A stretch of 38,500 nucleotides of DNA from Methylovirgula sp. (GTDB taxonomy: Bacteria; Pseudomonadota; Alphaproteobacteria; Rhizobiales; Beijerinckiaceae), in assembly GCA_031291555.1 (NCBI GenBank), contig JARLIV010000022.1, positions 1-38,500 on the forward strand, read 5' to 3'. Below, in pieces: positions 25,957 through 33,855 of this stretch (position 1 is the first letter of the stretch; each line of letters opens with the position of its first letter). Below the pieces are notes generated by a model, which was given only the letters and a program-made list of their open reading frames with translations, was not told the origin of the DNA and made no database searches. The position numbers and the translations under genes were made by a program.

Positions 25957-26085
25957 GCACATCTTCATGCCGCTCGTGTCCGCCTGTCGGCGGCGCGAGG
26001 GCTTTGAGCGACACCGCTAGTTGAATCGCCTCGGCGCTGCGAACGCGCCTCCATAATCTCGTCTCATTATCCGTAGGATTTTTGC

Positions 26086-27269
26086 ATGCAGGCTCGAGCC
26101 GCCGGCGCGGTGTCCGTGCGCCTGCTGGAGCAACCGCGCACGCTTGTCGCAAGCGGCGAAGCGGTTTGGATCTGGCCGGGCATCGCACTCACGACGCGAC
26201 GTGGCGTCGAAATTGTGCCCGTCACGGACGCGACAATCCGCTTCTGGGTTTCGAGGCCGCACGGGCCGGAGGCGCTCGACAGAAATCTTACCCGCGCCGT
26301 TGCGCGCGCCGCACAGTGTCTCACGGCGGGGAACGAGACCGGCGCGCAGTGGGCGATCGATGCGCTCCAGCTGACAGAGTTCTCGCAGGACGGTGCATTG
26401 TTGGCCTGCGCAATTGCCGACGACTTTGCGTTCCGAAGCCGAACCTACGTACGCGCGCAACTCCGCGCACATGGAATGCGCGGGACATCGCGTTACATTT
26501 GCCGATCTTCAAGCTCCATGCCGAAGCGGCGGGGGCTTTGGCAAAGGGCGTCATCCCTTTCGATCCGCAAAAACATCCGCGCTGGCCAGCCGGTGCGGAG
26601 GATAGCCAGGGCGGTCAGTTTGCGCCCGTCGGCGGCGAGTCGGATGCTTCTGTCATTCCCGCGGCTGTCCGCCGGCCGAAGCGGCCAAAGAGACTACCAC
26701 CGTCTGGTTTGAAGGAGCATCTATCGGAGCCGCCGAGAGGAATCGGAGACAACAGTGGCAAGTTTCCAGAGCCGGATATTCCGCAAGAAGAGCCACCACC
26801 TGAAGTGCGATATGGAGTCGTCACCGAGATCGGGCAAGCGTTGCAAGAAGCCCTCACGGCAGGCGCCCTGCTATGGGTTCAAAATACGCTCGGGGGATTG
26901 GCAACGATTTGGTGGATGAAACAGGCAGCTACGAATTATTATTATCAGCTCTTGGCGAATCTCGATCCGCCCAAGACGCTGCAGGAATTGCAAGATGCCG
27001 TCAAAAGGCCGACCTTGGGCTATCATGTTCATCACATCGTCGAATGGGAGTCGGGCCTGGCGGACGGGATTACGCAGGACCGGATCGAGAGTTCTGATAA
27101 CTTGGTCGAAATTCCAGAAATGAAGCATCGGGAAATTTCAGATTGGTATCAGACTCCGAATAAGGAATTTGGGGGCTTGTCACCGCGTGATTATCTTAGG
27201 GGCAAAGGTTGGGAAGAACGATACGATCTCGGCATCCAGAAACTTAAAGATTTTGGGATCCTCAAATGA
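26086..27269 (+). CDS. linker-bearing nuclease toxin (HNH/His-Me-like C-terminus), apparent frameshift near 26430-26480
   Basis: The N-terminal part reads well in the frame of ATG 26086 (MQARAAGAVSVRLLEQPRT, then WPGIALTTRRGVEIVPV and ALDRNLTRAVARAAQ) to about 26425. The continuation NARDIALHLPIFKLHAEAAG reads one frame lower, so a one-base deletion or -1 shift lies between. The linker HPRWPAGAEDSQGGQFAP (about 26573-26626) follows, then a Pro-rich spacer, a helical part and the C-terminal domain YHVHHIVEWE (about 27020-27050), SSDNLVEIPEMKHREISDWY and SPRDYLRGKGWEERYDLG. The His-His, Asn and His spacing is HNH/His-Me-like. Its stop overlaps the DUF2019 ATG. Nuclease activity is inferred. Confidence 0.72.
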
Positions 27270-27637
27270 TCGAACAAAAACTCCTCGATACCTTGACGAT
27301 CGATGAATTGATCATGGCATTTGAGGAAGTTTGCCTCGCGCAAGACACGGAGTTGCGTAACGCGCGTCTTCACAAGAAGCCTGAACTCGTTCACCAGCTG
27401 TTCGCGATTGGCAAGGAACTGAAAAGTCGCGGCCGCGAAGCGCGCCTTGCACTGACGAGCCTTTATGACCATCCGAACATGCATGTGAGATTGAAGGCGG
27501 CGAGATACACGCTTGTTGTTGCGCCTCTCCCGTCGCGCCAGATATTGGAAAAGATAGCCAACTTCGGGCATATGCCGCAAGCGGCGGAAGCGCGCGAAAC
27601 GCTGCGCCACATCGACGAGGGTACGTTTCGGGATTAA
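27266..27637 (+). CDS. DUF2019 family protein, candidate immunity to the nuclease toxin
   Basis: 123 residues. LLDTLTIDELIMAFEEVCLAQD, then LKSRGREARLALTSLYDHPN and VRLKAARYTLVVAP, match DUF2019, a HEAT-like helical family. The ATG overlaps the toxin stop (ATGA at 27266-27269), a layout typical of toxin-immunity pairs. I infer that it neutralises the nuclease next door. The match to DUF2019 is by remembered sequence pattern. Confidence 0.85.
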   Translation: MIEQKLLDTLTIDELIMAFEEVCLAQDTELRNARLHKKPELVHQLFAIGKELKSRGREARLALTSLYDHPNMHVRLKAARYTLVVAPLPSRQILEKIANFGHMPQAAEARETLRHIDEGTFRD

Positions 27638-27685
27638 GCCACTGCAATGGAGTGGTGAAGGTCAAATCTCGCTTGAATTTTGTCG

Positions 27686-27713
27686 CCGCCACGCCCCGCG
27701 TCGGCGGTTTTTG
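27686..27713 (+). terminator. terminator-like hairpin before the protease gene
   Basis: Stem CCGCC-ACG pairing with CGTCGGCGG (one bulged base), loop of five, then TTTTTG. It lies in the 188-bp gap between the DUF2019 gene and the protease, about 110 bp before the protease start. It may separate cargo expression from head genes. Confidence 0.6.
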
Positions 27714-27825
27714 TTTGCGTATTTCTAGGGTCCAGCTTCGTCCAATCCGATCCCAGTTCGTCTCAACCGCTTTCTCAACGTGCACGGGTTTCGCACGCGC
27801 TCGAAAACGCATTGAAGGAGCCTTC

Positions 27826-28821
27826 ATGTCAGACCTGAACCTGTTCATTCCGATCACTAAGGTCGATGCGCAGCAGCGCCTCGTCTATGGCGTCGCGACG
27901 GCCGAGGCCGAGGACCGCGCCGGCGAGATTTGCGATTACGCCTCGACCAAGCCGCTCTACGAGAAATGGTCGCAGGAGATCGCCCAATCCTCCGGCGGCA
28001 AATCGCGCGGCAATCTGCGCGCCATGCACGGCGCAATCGCCGCCGGCAAGGTGACGGCGCTCAACTTCAACGACAAGAAAAAGCAGATCGAGATCTGCGC
28101 CAAGATCGTCGACGATGCCGAATGGAACAAGGTGAAGGAAGGCGTCTACACCGGATTCTCGCAAGGCGGCACCTATGCACGGCGCTGGACGGATGAAGAC
28201 GGCCGCACGCATTACACCGCCGCGCCGAGCGAAATCTCGCTCGTCGATCTGCCCTGCCTGCCGCAGGCGCGCTTTGAAATGGTGAAGACAGACGGCTCGC
28301 GCGAGTGGCGCTACCTCGTCAAGGATGCGGGCGCATTGGCGCAGCTCGCGCAAATCCTCGGCGAGATCGAGGATTTGAAGGAGGCCCTCGCGCCGGACGT
28401 GGACGATGACCAAGCCTATGCCGACACGATCACCCAGCTCGGGTCGCTCGTCGGCCAGGCGCGCAGCGTGCTTGAGACGATCGGCGCCGACGAGGACCAG
28501 GAGACGGCCGCGGAGGAGACGCCGGTCGCGGCGGATAAGCGCGCCGCCGCCCGCGGCCTTGATCTCGGCGGGCGCGAGGCCGGCGCCGCGTTCGGCAAGA
28601 GGCTCGATCGTCTCGATGCCATGCTCGCCGATCTGCTCAAGCGCGTGAAGAATATCGAGTCGCAGCCGCTGCCTCTGCCGCTCTCTGGCGCGGCCCGCGC
28701 GGTCTCGAAAGGCGAGGAGCGCGATGCGGGGCTTGAGAAGCTGCTCGCTGACCCTGACGCCTTGTCGCTTCTCGCCATCAAGCTCGCGCAGCGCAACGGG
28801 CGCAGCTTTCTGACGCGCTGA
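27826..28821 (+). CDS. prohead protease with scaffold-like C-terminus (XkdF-like)
   Basis: 331 residues. The N-terminal half holds ITKVDAQQRLVYGVATAEAEDRAGE, MHGAIAAGKV and YTGFSQGGTYARRW, which fits XkdF/U35-type prohead proteases (His and Ser catalytic residues). The C-terminal half is acidic and helical, like a scaffold. It cleaves scaffold and capsid N-termini during head maturation. GAAGGAG precedes ATG 27826; the frame is open further upstream but without coding character. It sits directly before the capsid gene, as expected. Confidence 0.85.
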   Translation: MSDLNLFIPITKVDAQQRLVYGVATAEAEDRAGEICDYASTKPLYEKWSQEIAQSSGGKSRGNLRAMHGAIAAGKVTALNFNDKKKQIEICAKIVDDAEWNKVKEGVYTGFSQGGTYARRWTDEDGRTHYTAAPSEISLVDLPCLPQARFEMVKTDGSREWRYLVKDAGALAQLAQILGEIEDLKEALAPDVDDDQAYADTITQLGSLVGQARSVLETIGADEDQETAAEETPVAADKRAAARGLDLGGREAGAAFGKRLDRLDAMLADLLKRVKNIESQPLPLPLSGAARAVSKGEERDAGLEKLLADPDALSLLAIKLAQRNGRSFLTR

Positions 28822-28833
28822 TTTTGTCCTGTT

Positions 28834-28939
28834 CTCATGCTTCGAGACACACGCTGCGCGTGCTCCTCAGCATGAGGGGTAATCTCATCAACAACACGTC
28901 CTTACCCTGAGGAGCTTGCGAAGCAAGCGTCTCGAAGGG
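28834..28939. repeat. two extragenic hairpin units between protease and capsid
   Basis: 28834-28876 runs from CTCATGCTTCGAGAC to CTCCTCAGCATGAG; 28905-28939 runs from CCCTGAGGAGCTTGCG to CGTCTCGAAGGG. Each folds on itself, and both contain the TTCGAGAC/CTCCTCA core (or its complement). It is the same family as the units at 30850-30969 and is widespread in Rhizobiales chromosomes. Confidence 0.8.
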
Positions 28940-28951
28940 TCAGCCAACGCA

Positions 28952-28974
28952 CGCGCCGTTTCCGGCGCGATTTT
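28952..28974 (+). terminator. terminator-like hairpin before the capsid gene
   Basis: Stem CGCGCCG / CGGCGCG with a TTTC loop, followed by ATTTTCATTT. It stands 18 bp before the capsid start, immediately upstream of the AGGAG ribosome site, so it may be an attenuator or mRNA stabiliser more than a true stop. Confidence 0.55.
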
Positions 28975-28991
28975 CATTTCAGGAGCCATAA

Positions 28992-30509
28992 ATGACCAGT
29001 GCAGTCAAAGTTCAGGATTTGCTTGCCAACATCAAGGCCGCGCAGCAGCGCCCGTTGGGCGATCCGCGGCTCGAAGGCCTGATCGGCCTCGAGAAAAGCA
29101 CGTTCACTGAGAATGCGAGCGCCACCTCGGGCCTCACTTTCTATGATCTCGAAGTCGGCGCCAAGCTGCTCTATCCAGTGCTGACCCCGCTGCGCAATGC
29201 GATCCCGCGCGTCTCCGGTAAGGGCGGTATTCAGGCGAATTGGCGCGCCATCACCGCGATCAATACCTCCGGCCTGCGCTTCGGCGTCTCGGCCGCCAAT
29301 CGCGGCGGCGCGCTCGCGGTCGCGACGCAGGATTACACCGCGACCTATAAGGGCATCGGCGTCGAGACCAGCGTCGATTTCGAGGCGCAATATGCCGGCC
29401 AGGGTTTCGACGACATCCGCGCCATCGCCGCGAAGACGGGCCTCGAAGCCTTGATGCTTGGCGAGGAGGCGATGATCCTTGGCGGCAACGGTTCGACGCT
29501 GCTCGGGACCACGCCGACGCCGACGCTCGTCGCATCTTCGGCCGGCGGCACGCTCGCGAGCCAGACGCTCTCCGTCGTCGCTGTCGCGCTAACGCTCGAC
29601 GGCGTGATGAACGGCTCGGTCGCCGGCGGCATCCAGGCCTCGATCACGCGGACGAATGCGGATGGCACGTCGGATACGTTCGGCGGCGGCGCGGCGAAGC
29701 AGTCGGCGAGTGCCACTGTTTCCGTCACCGGCCCGGACGGCAGCGTTGCCGCATCGATCAGCCCGGTGAAAGGCGCGCTCGGCTATGCCTGGTTCTGGGG
29801 CGCTGCGGGTTCGGAAGTGCTCGGCGCGATCACGTCGATCAATTCGCTCGTCATTACCGCGGCGGCGGCGGGCGCGCAGACCGCGGCTTCGCTCGGCGCG
29901 AGCGACAATTCGGTCAATGCTTTGGCTTTCGACGGGCTCATCTCCCAGGCCGTCAAGACGGGCTCCGGCGCCTATGTCGCGATCCAGCCGACGGGTACGG
30001 CCGGCGCCGGCACGCCGCTGACGGCGGATGGTTCCGGCGGTGTCGTCGAGATCGACGCGGCGCTGAAGTCCTTGTGGGACAATTATCGGCTCTCGCCCGA
30101 CACGATCTGGGTGTCCTCGCAGGAGGCGCTCAACATCTCCAAGAAAATCCTCACCGGTTCGACGGTCGCGGCGCAACGCTTCGTTTTCGAGGCGAGCCAG
30201 AACGCGATCGGCGGCGGCGTCATGGTGCGCACCTATCTCAACCGCTTCTCGATGCAAGGTGGCAGCAGCCTGGACATCAAGCTGCATCCCAATCTGCCGG
30301 CGGGCACGATCCTGCTGACGACGCAGGCGCTTCCCTATCCGCTCTCCGGCGTCGGCAATGTCATGCAGATCCGCACGCGGCAGGATTATTACCAGATCGA
30401 ATGGCCGCTGCGCTCGCGCAAATATGAATATGGCGTCTATGCGGACGAAGTGCTGCAGCACTATTTCCCGCCATCGCTCGCCGTCATCAGCAATATCGGC
30501 AACGGCTGA
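28992..30509 (+). CDS. HK97-fold major capsid protein with an internal insertion
   Basis: 505 residues, larger than typical HK97 capsids. The flanks look like a capsid: FYDLEVGAKLLYPVLTPLRN near the N-terminus, and the C-terminal SGVGNVMQIRTRQDYYQIEW and YGVYADEVLQHYFPP. Between about 175 and 305 is a Gly/Ser/Thr/Ala-rich beta-type stretch with TVSVTGPDGSVAAS and ALGYAWFWGAAGSE, an inserted domain likely on the capsid surface. AGGAG precedes the ATG. Position behind the protease supports the call. Its stop overlaps the next ATG. Confidence 0.88.
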   Translation: MTSAVKVQDLLANIKAAQQRPLGDPRLEGLIGLEKSTFTENASATSGLTFYDLEVGAKLLYPVLTPLRNAIPRVSGKGGIQANWRAITAINTSGLRFGVSAANRGGALAVATQDYTATYKGIGVETSVDFEAQYAGQGFDDIRAIAAKTGLEALMLGEEAMILGGNGSTLLGTTPTPTLVASSAGGTLASQTLSVVAVALTLDGVMNGSVAGGIQASITRTNADGTSDTFGGGAAKQSASATVSVTGPDGSVAASISPVKGALGYAWFWGAAGSEVLGAITSINSLVITAAAAGAQTAASLGASDNSVNALAFDGLISQAVKTGSGAYVAIQPTGTAGAGTPLTADGSGGVVEIDAALKSLWDNYRLSPDTIWVSSQEALNISKKILTGSTVAAQRFVFEASQNAIGGGVMVRTYLNRFSMQGGSSLDIKLHPNLPAGTILLTTQALPYPLSGVGNVMQIRTRQDYYQIEWPLRSRKYEYGVYADEVLQHYFPPSLAVISNIGNG

Positions 30510-30829
30510 TGCTTCTGCGCGCGCCCGCGCATTGCACGGGGCTATCGCACGAGGGCCGCGACTATCCTGTCGCTGCCAATGGGCTCATCGAGGTGGAAGA
30601 TCATCTTGCGCCCTTCTTTCTCGCGCATGGCTTTCTACTCTCACCGGGGGCGGAGCGGCCACGCTCGCCGCCGCCTGGCGGGAATATGCCGGACATCGAC
30701 GCTTTGAATCGGCGCGAGCTCTTTGCGCTGCTGCGGGAGAAAGGCGTGCGTGTCCGCCCACCCATCACCAATGACGCGCTGCGCGAGGCGGCGCGGCGCG
30801 CGGCGAACGAGGAAGCGCGCGAGGCGTAG
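30509..30829 (+). CDS. small head-region protein with a HeH/LEM-like C-terminus
   Basis: 106 residues; ATG shares a base with the capsid stop (TGATG). The N-terminal half is short beta-rich (HEGRDYPVAANGLIEVEDH). The C-terminal half, NRRELFALLREKGVRVRP then PITNDALREAARRA, resembles the small two-helix HeH/LEM-type motif seen at the ends of phage head-completion proteins. Precise role unknown. Confidence 0.75.
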   Translation: MLLRAPAHCTGLSHEGRDYPVAANGLIEVEDHLAPFFLAHGFLLSPGAERPRSPPPGGNMPDIDALNRRELFALLREKGVRVRPPITNDALREAARRAANEEAREA

Positions 30830-30849
30830 CGGCTTGTCGAAGACAATAT

Positions 30850-30969
30850 CCCTCACCCTGAGGCGCGAGCGCAGCGAGCCTCGAAGGGCGAGGGATCGCT
30901 CTTCAGGGCAGACTTATGACGCCCTCATGGTTCGAGACGGTCGCTTACGCGCCCTCCTCACCATGAGGG
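30850..30969. repeat. two extragenic hairpin units before the connector gene
   Basis: 30850-30895 is bounded by CCCTCACCCTGAGG and TCGAAGGGCGAGGGA; 30922-30969 is bounded by CCCTCATGGTTCGAGAC and CTCCTCACCATGAGGG. They belong to the same family as the pair at 28834-28939. The remaining gap up to 31039 shows nothing else I can name. Confidence 0.8.
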
Positions 30970-31038
30970 TTTCCCTGCCCGGATCGAGTCCTGGGAAAGC
31001 CACGACGATAAAGTTGCGCATCATCCAAGGATTATCCG

Positions 31039-31866
31039 ATGTCCTCTCCTTTCGATCTCGTCAGTCTCGCCGATCTCAAGACCTGGCTCGATCTTGCGAG
31101 CACCGATGATGATGCACTGCTCGGACGGCTCATCACGCAAGTGAGCCGCGCGACGCTCGCGTTTCTCGATCGCGGGAATATTCTGCCTTCGCGTATCGTC
31201 GAAACGCGGGACGGGCGCAACGACACCGAGATTGTCTTGCGACAATGGCCGGTGACGTCGATTGCCGCGCTGACTATCGACGGCATTCCGATCGCGCCCG
31301 CGCCGCCGCTGGTTGCGGGCGGTCCGCATCGGAGCGGCTATCTGCTCGAGACGGCGGAAAATGCGCCGCCGGGCCACATGCAGCGGCTTGCCTTGCGCGG
31401 CCGTCTGCTCACGGCCGGCGTGCAGAATATTTGCGTGACTTATACCGCCGGCTATCAGGTTTCGGCCGAGCCGGCCGTGGTGCCCGCAGTCGCGCCCTAT
31501 GAAGTGCTGGCGCAGGAGCCTTACGGCGATTGGGCCAACGATCGTGGAATCGTCTATGCCAATGGCACGCCGCTGACGGCTGTCGTATCGGCACCCGGCG
31601 CGGGGCAATATACGATCGCCGACGGCCTCTACACATTCTCCGCAACGGATGCCGGCGCTGGAGTCTTGCTCAGCTACGGCTATGTGCCGGCCGATCTTTG
31701 CTTCGCCGCAATGGACTGGATCGCCGAGCTTTATAATTACCGCAGCCGCATCGGCCAGCAGTCGAAATCGCTCGGCGGCCAGGAGACGACGTCCTTCATC
31801 GTCAAGAACGTGCCGGATTTCGTTGCCGCCGCTCTGCAGCCCTATCGCCGGGTGATCCTGCCATGA
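31039..31866 (+). CDS. head-tail connector (gp6-like) with inserted beta-module
   Basis: 275 residues. The N-terminus LADLKTWLDLASTDDDALLGRLI and the C-terminal LCFAAMDWIAELYNYRSRIG match gp6-type adaptor proteins that bind the portal ring. Residues about 152-216 form an insert: YEVLAQEPYGDWANDRGIVY, then an NGTPLTAVVS strand and GQYTIADGLYTFSATDAG. A similar module occurs in the tail tube protein. The stop overlaps the next start by 4 bp. Confidence 0.85.
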   Translation: MSSPFDLVSLADLKTWLDLASTDDDALLGRLITQVSRATLAFLDRGNILPSRIVETRDGRNDTEIVLRQWPVTSIAALTIDGIPIAPAPPLVAGGPHRSGYLLETAENAPPGHMQRLALRGRLLTAGVQNICVTYTAGYQVSAEPAVVPAVAPYEVLAQEPYGDWANDRGIVYANGTPLTAVVSAPGAGQYTIADGLYTFSATDAGAGVLLSYGYVPADLCFAAMDWIAELYNYRSRIGQQSKSLGGQETTSFIVKNVPDFVAAALQPYRRVILP

Positions 31867-32312
31867 TCGGCGTCGATCTCGATGCCGATGCGATCGCCAT
31901 GGCGCTGGCTGACAAGGCCGACGCCTTGCGCCAGGAGCTTGAAGACAAGGTCAGGGCCAATCTCTCCGGCGTGATTCTGAAATCACGCTCCGGCGCTCTG
32001 CTCGACTCGATCAGCTCAGACATTGAAGATGACGGGTCGGGCGTTACGGCGACGATCACAAGCGCCGATGTGCCCTATGCCGGCATTCTCGAATATGGCG
32101 GCAAGACCGCCGCGCATGACATCGTGCCGAGCAAGGCTAAGGCGCTCGCCTTCATCGCCGGCGGCGCCGAGCGTTTCGCGAAAATCGTGCATCATCCGGG
32201 TTCGACGATCCGCGCCTTCGCCTATATGGGCAGCGCGCTCGATGACCTGCGGGATGAGATTACGAGCGGGCTGAAAGCGGCGGTGCTTGAGGCGCTGGGA
32301 GCGGATCAATGA
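31863..32312 (+). CDS. HK97 gp10-like tail completion / stopper protein
   Basis: 149 residues, ATG within the previous stop (ATGA). LSGVILKSRSGALLDSISSDI and VPYAGILEYGGKTAAHDIVP are typical of the HK97 gp10 family, as are the following KAKALAFIAGG and the C-terminal helix. It sits in the neck, between connector and tail terminator. Next gene overlaps by 4 bp. Confidence 0.85.
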   Translation: MIGVDLDADAIAMALADKADALRQELEDKVRANLSGVILKSRSGALLDSISSDIEDDGSGVTATITSADVPYAGILEYGGKTAAHDIVPSKAKALAFIAGGAERFAKIVHHPGSTIRAFAYMGSALDDLRDEITSGLKAAVLEALGADQ

Positions 32313-32749
32313 CCACCTCACGCGACTCCGCGATAGTGGCGCTCGTGCGCCTCGTTGCGTCGGCCTATGCCTGGAAGAGCGGCCCGGTGCGCAAGCTGAA
32401 ACTCTGGAGCGATGTGCCGGCCGCGGCGCGGCCCGCCTGTTTCGTTTTCGAGGGCGGCCTCGAATCCTACGCCTGGAGCGAAGGCGCGGTGCCGAAGCGC
32501 GTCATCGAGCCCAAGCTCTTCATCTATCTCAGCGCCAGAGGCGATACGCCCGGCGCGTCTTTGCTCAATGGCGTGATGGACGCGCTCGACCAGGCCTTCG
32601 CGCTCTCCGGCGCCGATCTCGGCCTTGGACGCAATACGCTCTCCGGCGCGGCCTATAGCTGCCGTATCGACGGCAAGGTGCTGAAAGACCCCGGCGACCT
32701 CGACGGTGATGCGCTTCTTGTCGTGCCGGTCAGGATCGTGCTCGCCTAG
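32309..32749 (+). CDS. tail terminator protein (DUF3168-like)
   Basis: 146 residues starting MTTSRDSAIVALVRLVASAY, with LFIYLSARGDTPGASLLNGVMDAL cut into family-like strands, and a closing DGDALLVVPVRIVLA. Gene position between gp10-like and tail tube proteins is that of the tail terminator. DUF3168 is a less certain family label than the position-based role. Confidence 0.78.
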   Translation: MTTSRDSAIVALVRLVASAYAWKSGPVRKLKLWSDVPAAARPACFVFEGGLESYAWSEGAVPKRVIEPKLFIYLSARGDTPGASLLNGVMDALDQAFALSGADLGLGRNTLSGAAYSCRIDGKVLKDPGDLDGDALLVVPVRIVLA

Positions 32750-32771
32750 CCAATCAACGAAAGGATCACCC

Positions 32772-33509
32772 ATGTATAGTTTCGGCTCGGGCGTGCTCAT
32801 CGGCACGCGCAGCGATATTGCCAATGCGACGCCGCTCAACTTCGGCCTCGTTCAGGAAGTCACGATTGATGAATCGGCGGGCGTGAAGGAGCTTTACGGC
32901 CAATATCAGCGCCCGATCGCCATCGCCCGCGGCACGATCAAGACGACGGGCAAGGCCAAGGTCGCGCGCATCTCCGGCCTCGCCTTCGCCAATCTCTATT
33001 ATGGCGTCACGCCCGTGGCCGGGCAGGTCGCGACCTCGTTCGCCGAGGCCGCCGCCGTGCCGGCCACGAGCCCCTATACGCTGAGCGTCGCCAATGCGGC
33101 GAATTTCGTCGCCGATGCCGGCGTGCTCTATGCGGCGAGCGGCCTGCCGTTGACCAAAGTCGCGTCGAGTCCCACCGTTGGCGAATATAGCGATGCCGCC
33201 GGCGTTTATACGTTTGCCGCCGCCGACGAGGGCAAGGCGGTGCTCATCACCTATACTTATACGATCGCGAGCACGGGCCAGAAATTCACCATCGCCAATC
33301 AGCTCGTCGGCACGACGCCGACTTTCCAGGCCCTGTTCTACACGACCTTTCAGAATCAGGCGGTGACTTTGCAACTCAACAATTGCACGTCGAGCAAATT
33401 GAGCTTCGGCACCAAGCTTGAGGATTTCGTCATTCCGGAATTCGATTTCTCCTGCTTCGCCGATGCGGGCGGCAATGTGATGACCTGGTCCTTCGCGGAG
33501 GCCTCGTAA
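32772..33509 (+). CDS. major tail tube protein
   Basis: 245 residues beginning MYSFGSGVLIGTRSDIANATP. N- and C-terminal parts fit a phage tail tube protein (VQEVTIDESAGVKELYGQYQ, and FQNQAVTLQLNNCTSSKLSF near the end). An insert at about 100-164, containing LPLTKVASSPTVGEYSDAAG and VYTFAAADEGKAVLITYTY, resembles the insert in the connector at 31039-31866. GAAAGGA lies before the ATG. The stop overlaps the next ATG by one base. Confidence 0.88.
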   Translation: MYSFGSGVLIGTRSDIANATPLNFGLVQEVTIDESAGVKELYGQYQRPIAIARGTIKTTGKAKVARISGLAFANLYYGVTPVAGQVATSFAEAAAVPATSPYTLSVANAANFVADAGVLYAASGLPLTKVASSPTVGEYSDAAGVYTFAAADEGKAVLITYTYTIASTGQKFTIANQLVGTTPTFQALFYTTFQNQAVTLQLNNCTSSKLSFGTKLEDFVIPEFDFSCFADAGGNVMTWSFAEAS

Positions 33510-33841
33510 TGCGGCCGCAGCCGATCGTGCTTCACCTCGGCGGCCAGGACTTTCATGTGCGGCCACTGACCTTGGCGCAGGTGCAGCGCATCGAGCCGCT
33601 GCTCGCGACGCAATCGCAGCGCGCTGGGACAAGCATCGCTGTAGCGAGCGAGATCGTCGCCATCTCGCTTGAGCGCGATCATCCGCAAGCGGCCGCGACG
33701 CTCGGCGAGATGGAAGCGACCGCGACGGAGATCGCCGCCGCCATGCGCGCCGTTCTGCGTCTTGCGGGGTTCATCGCCGCCGATGGCGCGGAGACGGCAT
33801 CGGGGGAAGGTCAGGCGGGCGCGGACTCGATTTCGGCCTGA
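33509..33841 (+). CDS. tail assembly chaperone, gpG-like part
   Basis: 110 residues (MRPQPIVLHLGGQDFHVRP at the start). It lies between tail tube and tape measure, the position of lambda gpG. Near its 3' end is GGGGGAA at 33802-33808, at which a -1 shift would lead into the gpT-like part. Without a shift, it ends at TGA 33839-33841. Confidence 0.82.
   Translation: MRPQPIVLHLGGQDFHVRPLTLAQVQRIEPLLATQSQRAGTSIAVASEIVAISLERDHPQAAATLGEMEATATEIAAAMRAVLRLAGFIAADGAETASGEGQAGADSISA
33802..33808 (+). other. candidate -1 programmed frameshift site (GGGGGAA)
   Basis: In the upstream frame the codons read tcG GGG GAA. A -1 shift here enters the frame of the gpT-like ORF, which is open from here and reads DFGLIYARLMTACSYTPAEI across the upstream stop. 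The slip pairs well at GGG, less well at GAA, so exact site is uncertain. Lambda and many siphophages use such a shift at this gene. Confidence 0.6.
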
Positions 33842-33855
33842 TCTACGCCCGCCTG

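Noticed and set aside
26082-26480. Reading 26082-27269 as one continuous gene from TTG
   Set aside because: The first 390 bases in this frame are Arg/Ser/Cys-rich and look off-frame; the frame of ATG 26086 has coding character there.
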